Assembly (NCBI GenBank): GCA_035569495.1
Contig: DATMMX010000057.1
Span: 62,001-126,000 of the forward strand
From: DASRDZ01 sp035569495
GTDB lineage: Bacteria > Chloroflexota > Dormibacteria > Aeolococcales > Aeolococcaceae
Length of the DNA stretch: 64,000 nt
Reading direction: 5' to 3'
Part shown: one piece after another, positions 58,918-64,000 of the stretch
Layout: every line of letters begins with the position of its first letter
Position numbering within the stretch: position 1 is the stretch's first letter
Program-made: the position numbers and the translations under genes
The notes under the pieces: generated by a model
What the model was told of the DNA's origin: nothing
Seen by the model: only the letters and a program-made list of their open reading frames with translations
Database searches by the model: none

Positions 58918-61362
58918 TTAACCAATCTGATCGGGACTCCAGCTGAGGCTACCGTTGAAATTGAAGTATTCATACAAGCCGTTACTGGCAGCCTCGGTGA
59001 CCACCTCGGTTACGTTACCGGCTTGGAGCGTCATCGCCGGGGTCGAGTAACACGATCCAGGGCCCGCCACTTGGTCGGGGTTCCAGGTAAGGCTTCCGTT
59101 GAAGTTGTAGTACTCCTGGAAGCTGTTACTTCCTCCTTGCGCTACCACTTGCGTTACACCACATGGTGAACCAGGACACCCGCCGTTTTGAACCACGATC
59201 GCTGGAGCGGAGAACGTCGATCCGGAACCTGCGATCTGATCTGGGTTCCAGGTAAGGCTTCCATTGAGATTGTAGTACTCCTCTAGGCCGTTACTCGGCC
59301 CTTCGACAGCGACCTCCGTTACGTTCCCGTTCTGCAGGGCCATCGCCGGGGCTGAGTACGCCGAACCGGAACCTGCAATCTGATCCGGATTCCAGGTGAG
59401 GCTTCCGTTGAAGTTGTAGTACTCCTGGAGACTGTTTCCAGCGCCTTGAACCACGACCTGGGTCACACCGCATGGAGACCCCGGACACCCGCCGTTTTGA
59501 ACCACGATCGCTGGAGCTGAGAACGTCGATCCGGAACCTGCAATCTCATCTGGGTTCCAGGCAAGGCTTCCATTGAGATTGTAGTACTCCTCTAGGCTGT
59601 TACTCGGCCCTTCGACAGCGACCTCCGTTACGTTCCCGTTCTGCAGAGCCATCGCCGAGGCTGAGTACGCCGAACCGGAACCCGCAATCTGATCCGGGTT
59701 CCAGGTGAGGCTTCCGTTGAAGTTGTAGTACTCCCATAAGCTGTGATCGACGCGCTCCACCACAACCTCCGTCACGCCTCCATTTTGGAGCGCCACGGCA
59801 GGATAGTCGCTCGGGCCCCATGCAGCAGCCATAGCCAGAGATCCGGTGACAGCCGGGCTGCCAACACCGTTAGAGGCGCTCACAGTGAAGGTGAAGGCTC
59901 CGGTGACATTCGGCGTTCCCGAGAGCACCCCGCTAGTCGCGTTCAGGCTAAGTCCGCTTGGCAGTTGACCACTTTGTACTGCGAAGGTCGGACTCGGGCT
60001 ACCACTTGCCTGGAACGTGTATCGATATGGTTGGCCGATCACGATGTTGCTTGCCGGAGAGGCAGCGGTGAGCTGCGGTGGCGCCGGGTTGGCATTTGGG
60101 TCGTGCAACCAGCCGCTGACGGCCGGAGAGGCTTGGATAGTCCAACCGGACACGGTTAGGTTCTCGGTACCAGAGCTGGACGCATTCTCTTCGATGACAG
60201 TCACGGAGCCGTTGCCAGACGAGTTGACCTGAGCGCCCGTCACAACAGATGTGTGGCCTGCCGTCGAGGTAGATCCGTAACTCAGCACATCGCCAGCGGC
60301 CGGGGCCTGGCCGGATGTACTGTTGGCGACCTTCTGAAGAGTGGTGCCGTTATAGTTCCAGACTATCTGACTGCCATTGGCGACATACGGGGCGATTCCG
60401 TATTGCTGGTATAGCCAGCGCGTACTGAGTTCGACGCATTCGAACTCGTTTTCCCTGACGGCGCCCGAGAAGAACTGGACCTGCACGTCCGGCCCTTCGT
60501 TGTAGAAGGGACGCGGCCCACAGGCAACCATGCCGCTAAAGACGGCTCCAGGCGCGAGCTGATAGCTGTGGACGGGCCATCCGAGCTTCTGGCTTCCAGC
60601 GTAGTAATTCGTGTCGTCGCAAGCTCCAGACCACCACGGCGGGGTTGGGACGGCGTTCGCACTCGCTTGAACCACGTCCGGGGGCGCCGCCAACGCGGTC
60701 GTGGTGGTGAGATTGGCGCTGGACATTGCGACTTGCTGGATCTCTGCCAAGACATCGGTGCTGCTGAATCCGCCGGAGATTTCGGCGGTTGCCCGAGCAA
60801 GCCAAACACGACCACCTGCCTCAGCGAGCCACTCGGAGACGACTACCGCTTGTTGTGCCATCGATGAAAAATGGCTTGTGACTTCGTAGGCCGCCCCGAG
60901 GATCTGCTGTCCGAAAATCGTCGCCGTTGGACTACCGATGGGAATGGCACCCTGATGCTGCCTATCACTTATCAAAGATGTCCTCAGCGTGTTAACCGAG
61001 CCCGGGGAAGGAACGGGCAACGCCTCCGTCGCAGGTGGATACCCATAGGGCATGGATGTGATCGATAGTTCCCGGTAGGGGTGCGGCTGCATCGCGGTTG
61101 CCACTTGAATCCCATCAACTGGCGGGGCAGTGAACGGTTGATCGATCCAAGGGGCGTCGACGTTGATAACGACATTGTCCACCATCACCGACGGTGTACC
61201 GGCCCCTGCGACCGCACTGACGTCTCGGGCTGCCTTCGTGGCTTCCTTGGCCGATGGGGGGGATGCCGCCGAGTGCAGATACACCGATGCGAACACAATG
61301 CTCAGAACCAGGGAAAGGCCCCAGAATGCACGAGCGGCAACGTGCGAGTCTTGCCCCCTCAT
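58918..61362 (-). CDS. Secreted CHAP-domain hydrolase with Ig-like domain and six propeller/lectin-like repeats
   Basis: 814 residues. An uncleaved or cleaved signal anchor lies at about 12-33 (FWGLSLVLSIVFASVYL). Residues about 290-420 form a CHAP amidase/peptidase domain: catalytic Cys309 in NEFECVELSTRWLYQQYG, GDVLSYGSTSTAGHTSVV with His370, and SVTVIEENASS. A putative Ig (He_PIG) domain follows (about 430-510, YTFQASGSPSPTFAVQSG, GLSLNATSGVLSGTP). Six repeats from 521 to the end each carry EYYNFNGSLTWNPDQIAGSG-like sequence, as in fucose-lectin-type propellers. It would cut peptidoglycan while binding a surface glycan; this is inferred. Low GC compared with neighbours. Confidence 0.8.
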   Translation of the reverse strand: MRGQDSHVAARAFWGLSLVLSIVFASVYLHSAASPPSAKEATKAARDVSAVAGAGTPSVMVDNVVINVDAPWIDQPFTAPPVDGIQVATAMQPHPYRELSITSMPYGYPPATEALPVPSPGSVNTLRTSLISDRQHQGAIPIGSPTATIFGQQILGAAYEVTSHFSSMAQQAVVVSEWLAEAGGRVWLARATAEISGGFSSTDVLAEIQQVAMSSANLTTTTALAAPPDVVQASANAVPTPPWWSGACDDTNYYAGSQKLGWPVHSYQLAPGAVFSGMVACGPRPFYNEGPDVQVQFFSGAVRENEFECVELSTRWLYQQYGIAPYVANGSQIVWNYNGTTLQKVANSTSGQAPAAGDVLSYGSTSTAGHTSVVTGAQVNSSGNGSVTVIEENASSSGTENLTVSGWTIQASPAVSGWLHDPNANPAPPQLTAASPASNIVIGQPYRYTFQASGSPSPTFAVQSGQLPSGLSLNATSGVLSGTPNVTGAFTFTVSASNGVGSPAVTGSLAMAAAWGPSDYPAVALQNGGVTEVVVERVDHSLWEYYNFNGSLTWNPDQIAGSGSAYSASAMALQNGNVTEVAVEGPSNSLEEYYNLNGSLAWNPDEIAGSGSTFSAPAIVVQNGGCPGSPCGVTQVVVQGAGNSLQEYYNFNGSLTWNPDQIAGSGSAYSAPAMALQNGNVTEVAVEGPSNGLEEYYNLNGSLTWNPDQIAGSGSTFSAPAIVVQNGGCPGSPCGVTQVVAQGGSNSFQEYYNFNGSLTWNPDQVAGPGSCYSTPAMTLQAGNVTEVVTEAASNGLYEYFNFNGSLSWSPDQIG
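58921..59802 (-). repeat. In-gene tandem array with a 309-bp higher-order unit
   Basis: The six propeller-like repeats alternate between two types. MALQNGN recurs at residues 571 and 674, and VVQNGGCPGSPCGVTQVV at about 620 and 723, a period of 103 residues (309 bp). Neighbouring copies are almost identical in DNA (for example 59204-59350 against 59513-59659), which points to recent duplication. Confidence 0.8.
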
Positions 61363-61484
61363 GGCTAACCCCCCAACATCCGAGCGCGACGTGGCCCGTC
61401 TCGTCGTGAACGCCTCAGGTGCCCGAAGCGCTCCTCAATGTGCGGCCGATCATATGCCCCACCTCTCGCCGGCAGTCAAGGGGG

Positions 61485-61512
61485 TGTACAGACAACGCTC
61501 CTTTCGTGTACA
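61485..61512. promoter_or_regulatory. Two TGTACA palindromes 22 bp apart
   Basis: GTGTACAG occurs at 61484-61491 and again at 61506-61513, each holding the 6-bp palindrome TGTACA. The spacing is two helical turns. They lie about 120-150 bp upstream of the CHAP gene on the minus strand, which suggests a dimeric regulator site. Confidence 0.45.
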
Positions 61513-61576
61513 GCCATGGTTCGCCTTGCTGCATAAGGAGAAACCCGCTTCTCACACATAGTGTTCAGCAATAGCT

Positions 61577-61609
61577 GACCGCCCTGCCAAAGTGACTGGC
61601 AGACCGCCC
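61577..61609. promoter_or_regulatory. Inverted repeat CTGCCA-N7-TGGCAG flanked by direct GACCGCCC repeats
   Basis: CTGCCA (61584-61589) and TGGCAG (61597-61602) form a perfect inverted repeat. GACCGCCC flanks it at 61577-61584 and 61602-61609. It could be an operator or part of an old recombination site. Confidence 0.35.
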
Positions 61610-61822
61610 ACTGTTGATATATCCTGACTGTCAAAAGCGAGAGGGGCGGGCATTGGAGGGAGTAGCCAGAGGAGACGTCGACGCGGCCAAGCTGAGCGGC
61701 GGTCAGCCAACCGCCGCCTTGGACACAAATCGAGCGGTTCTTGTACGGGCGAGGCCGAGGCAAGAGCTAGACGGCAACGGAAGCCTGCCAGCCGCCGCGG
61801 TGCCCGTCGACGCCGAGCCGGG

Positions 61823-62420
61823 GCGCCGCTGGCGGGCTACGTCCGGGTCAGCACCGCCGAGCAGGGCGAGCACGGCGCCCGGTGCGGTCACCGGATGATC
61901 TTCCAGCCCGCCAACGGCGGCGGCGCCGCTACTACAACTTCGTCTGAAGCAACCGCATCCGCAAAACCTGCGACGAGCGCTACGTGCTGGCACGGGCCTT
62001 GGAGCGCTACTACGTGCGGGTGCGGCTGACCGACGAATTCCGCCTCTTGGTCACCCAGACCGTCGATGACACCATGAGGGATGAGCAGGCGGTGCAGACC
62101 CGGCTGCGAGAGCAGATCGCGAGACGGTTGAAGGAGCTAGACCGGCTGGAAGACCGCTACGTCGACCAGTTCGGCGACCCGGAGTGGCCGCAGGAGAAGC
62201 TGAGAGCCAGGGTGGCTGGCCGGCACGAGCGGGCGGGCCTGACCCCCCGCTCGGCCAAGTTAAGCAAGGGCTGGAAGCTGGCCCGGGGGTGCTGTTCGAG
62301 GCCATCGAGCTAGTGCGCCGACCCAGGAGCTCTACCAGCAGCTTGCCAAGCCAGAACGGCGGGCCCTGACGCTGGCCATCGTCGACAAGCTACTGGTGGA
62401 CGCTCGGCACGGCCGATCGT
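61823..62420 (+). pseudogene. Remnant of a large serine recombinase
   Basis: LAGYVRVSTAEQGEHG is the start of a serine recombinase, but it is joined at once to ARCGHRMIFQPANG, the zinc-ribbon region that normally lies some 300 residues later, so the catalytic and most DNA-binding parts are deleted. A frame change then gives RRRRYYNFV, a TGA at 61944-61946 where a Cys is expected, and SNRIRKTCDERYVLARALE. The coiled coil follows in MRDEQAVQTRLREQIARRLK. Two more frame changes lead to LAKPERRALTLAIVDKLLVD near 62345-62400. It is beyond function. It lies beside tRNA-Pro and probably once integrated this element. Confidence 0.8.
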
Positions 62421-62686
62421 GGGCCACGAGCTGCGGGACCCATTTCGACGCCCTGGTCGGCGTGCAACCGCACATGGATGAGGGCGAAACGCCGGAGGCC
62501 TCCCGAGCCCAGGGGCGGGCGGGAGCTCCGACCGGATGGAGAGCGCTTGAGCCAGCGGAGGCCGGGGGGACAGCCCGGCCGGAGCGCGCTGGAATGACCT
62601 CAGAACCGTCGATCTCCTCGCGGTGACTTTGCGTGCCGGAAATTCGCATAGGCCCCCACTGGTCGCAAGTTCGCAAAGATGGGGAC

Positions 62687-62761
62687 TGGTCGGGGAGGCG
62701 GGACTTGAACCCGCGACCCCTGGGTCCCAAACCCAGTGCGCTACCACTGCGCCACTCCCCG
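62687..62761 (-). tRNA. tRNA-Pro(TGG)
   Basis: A 75-nt cloverleaf on the minus strand. The acceptor CGGGGAG pairs with CTCCCCG, followed by A and an encoded CCA. The anticodon stem CTGGG/CCCAG has loop TTTGGGA, anticodon TGG. The T arm contains GTTCAAGTC. Its 3' end faces the recombinase remnant, a usual integration-site arrangement. Confidence 0.95.
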
Positions 62762-62825
62762 AGGCCGCCGCCAAGCATAGCCGCGCCCGGCCCGTGGGGG
62801 GCACGCGACGGCCCCGAAGCCGCAA

Positions 62826-62831
62826 TATCTT
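62826..62831 (+). promoter_or_regulatory. Probable -10 box (TATCTT), MarP-like gene
   Basis: TATCTT ends 8 nt before the ATG at 62840; no Shine-Dalgarno sequence is seen. Confidence 0.4.
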
Positions 62832-62839
62832 GCGGACGC

Positions 62840-64000
62840 ATGGACCTCCTCGACGCCATCATCGTCCTCCTCATCCTGGGTGCGCTGGCGTCAGGCTGGC
62901 GCCGCGGGCTCACCTGGGTCGGGCTCTCCCTGCTGGGGTTGCTGCTCGGCCTGATCCTGGGCGCGCTGATCGCCCCTCCCCTCGCGCGCCGCTTCGCCGA
63001 TCACCAGCCCGAGGCGCAGTCGCTGATCGGCACCGGGGTGTTCCTGGCGGTGGTCGCCATCATCCAGGGCCTGGGCACCGCCGCCGGCTACTGGGCGCGG
63101 ACCGCGACCATCCGGACCAGCTTCGCCCGCGTCGACTCCTGGCTGGGGTCGGTGCTGGCCGCGGTCGGGGTGATGGCCGGAGCCTGGTACCTCGGCCTGA
63201 TCTTCGCCGACAGCCCCTGGGTGCCCCTCGACCGGCAGATCCGCGACTCGGCGATCATCCGCACCCTCGACGGCGTGGCCCCGCGGCCGCCCGCGTTCCT
63301 GGCCTCGATCGAGCAGCTGCTGCGCGGCAAGAGCTTTCCCAACCCCTTCGCCACCCTGGCCCCGGACATCCTGCCCCCGGTGCAGATCCCCCAGGCGGTG
63401 GACACGCCCGGCATCCACGCCGCCGCGGCGGTGACCTCCAAGGTGCTGAGCTACGGGTGCGGCGTCGAGGCGGGCTCGTCGTTCCCGCTGGGCAACGACT
63501 ACATGGTCACCAACGCCCACGTGGTCGCCGGCTCGCAGCGCGTCGAGGTCGAGCGGCCCGACGGGCGCAGCTTCCCGGCCACCGTGGTGCTCTTCGACCC
63601 CGAGGTCGACGTCGCCGTGCTGCGCGTGCCCGGGATCGGCCTGGCCGCGCTGCCGCTGATCGACGCCGACCCGGCACGGAGCACCGAGGGCGCGGTGATC
63701 GGCTACCCCGGCGGCGGCGGCGAGCAGGCCGTGCCCGCGGCAGTGCGTGGCACCGAGACGGCCCAGGGGCGCGACATCTACGGCGCCGGGCTGGTGCAGC
63801 GGCGCATCGAGGTGCTGGCCGCGCACGTCATCCCGGGCAACTCCGGCGGGCCGGCGGTCGACCGCAACGGCAACGTGATCGGCCTGGTCTTCGCCGCGAG
63901 CACGGTGGACCCGACCGAGGGGTACGCGCTCACCGTGGGGCAGATCTCCGCCGACCTCTCTCAGGGCGAGCACGGCACCGCGGCGGTGTCGACGCAGAGC
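62840..64000 (+). CDS. MarP-like membrane serine protease (CvpA-type domain plus trypsin-like domain), cut by the window end
   Basis: 387 codons are visible and the frame is open at the edge. Four hydrophobic helices lie in about 1-130 (MDLLDAIIVLLILGALASG, LLGLLLGLILGALIAPPL and two more), a CvpA/colicin V production-type region. A chymotrypsin-fold protease domain follows from about residue 190: VTNAHVVAGS with the catalytic His, DPEVDVAVLRV with the Asp, and VIPGNSGGPAVDRNG with the Ser. This is the layout of Rv3671c (MarP), a periplasmic protease of acid and oxidative stress. Two Cys flank the domain start region (SYGCGVEAG has one). The start is set by a TATCTT box 8 nt upstream. Confidence 0.9.
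   Translation, partial: MDLLDAIIVLLILGALASGWRRGLTWVGLSLLGLLLGLILGALIAPPLARRFADHQPEAQSLIGTGVFLAVVAIIQGLGTAAGYWARTATIRTSFARVDSWLGSVLAAVGVMAGAWYLGLIFADSPWVPLDRQIRDSAIIRTLDGVAPRPPAFLASIEQLLRGKSFPNPFATLAPDILPPVQIPQAVDTPGIHAAAAVTSKVLSYGCGVEAGSSFPLGNDYMVTNAHVVAGSQRVEVERPDGRSFPATVVLFDPEVDVAVLRVPGIGLAALPLIDADPARSTEGAVIGYPGGGGEQAVPAAVRGTETAQGRDIYGAGLVQRRIEVLAAHVIPGNSGGPAVDRNGNVIGLVFAASTVDPTEGYALTVGQISADLSQGEHGTAAVSTQS

Larger units (their letters stand above)
61363..61822. other. Intergenic region of the element with repeated sites, no gene seen
   Basis: About 460 bp of lower-GC sequence between the CHAP gene and the recombinase remnant. It carries paired TGTACA sites and an inverted repeat, described separately. 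No convincing frame, RNA gene or terminator was found. Confidence 0.5.

Noticed and set aside
58921..59802. Possible CRISPR or other non-coding repeat array
   Set aside because: The repeats are in frame, translate to regular EYYN...NPDQ units and have no spacer pattern.
62640..62692. ACTGGTCG repeated at 62659 and 62685 as insertion-element ends
   Set aside because: Only 8 bp, 26 bp apart, and one copy is part of the tRNA end; no transposase is nearby.

Overview
The window comes from a very GC-rich bacterium (roughly 70% GC, third codon positions almost always G or C). It carries a complete coenzyme F420 set (cofD, cofC and a single-domain cofE), a MoaD-MoaE fusion, the HemQ type of haem synthesis gene, twin-arginine and lipobox signals, a VPNTG surface-anchor signal, sqdB, a MarP-like protease and no outer-membrane genes. 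This suits a single-membraned soil lineage such as Actinomycetota or the Chloroflexota/Dormibacterota side of the tree. The assignment is inference; no rRNA is present. Many first genes of transcription units have a TANNNT-like box ending only 6-9 nt before the start codon, which indicates frequent leaderless transcription.

Layout. 1-3050: a frameshifted exported PHP metallohydrolase, a baeRF-type protein and tRNA-Gly. 3084-6254: an overlapping operon cofD-cofC-cofE-moaDE that makes F420 and molybdopterin. 6391-11000: small membrane protein, A-type Fe-S carrier, sulfite-oxidase-fold molybdoenzyme, TPR protein and a double-length ThyX. 11110-15655: GlcF-like Fe-S protein, a Fic-fold protein without the catalytic His, DUF3052, HemQ, zinc ribbon and an unknown protein. 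15688-18220: NfeD-like, flotillin and PspA membrane-stress cluster. 18353-28219: surface beta-helix protein, M20 peptidase, second Fe-S carrier, hydroxyacyl-CoA dehydrogenase, PHP phosphoesterase, a [2Fe-2S] ferredoxin with an apparent Cys-to-His ligand change, small proteins and a PucR-type regulator. 28236-33126: PP2C phosphatase, HAD hydrolase, two acyl-CoA dehydrogenases and a divergent SDR. 33164-37089: two multidomain histidine kinases. 37185-41222: GH38 alpha-mannosidase, CBS protein and an F420-type oxidoreductase. 41305-44598: sqdB with small ORFs and a polytopic glycosyltransferase-like protein.

44655-50937 is one plus-strand unit: HlyD/MacA-like adaptor, MacB-like ATPase, permease, DUF5666 lipoprotein, response regulator and kinase, probably a self-regulated efflux system. 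Facing it, 54222-50963 is a tightly overlapped minus-strand redox operon: haem-type ferric reductase membrane protein, NuoF-like flavoprotein, ferredoxin, small anchored protein and ApbE flavin transferase. It shares a divergent promoter region with a second two-component system (54380-56555), which is followed by two small charged proteins.

57141-62690 looks like a decayed integrated element. GC is clearly lower, two secreted genes are present (a lipoprotein and an 814-residue CHAP hydrolase with six propeller-like repeats), and it ends in a deleted, frameshifted and stop-containing serine recombinase beside tRNA-Pro(TGG). The window closes in a MarP-like membrane serine protease truncated by the edge.

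The points most worth a second look are the leaderless-promoter pattern, the apparent 3Cys-1His ferredoxin, the five-gene redox operon, the CHAP/propeller island with paired TGTACA sites, and the catalytically altered Fic-like and ThyX proteins.
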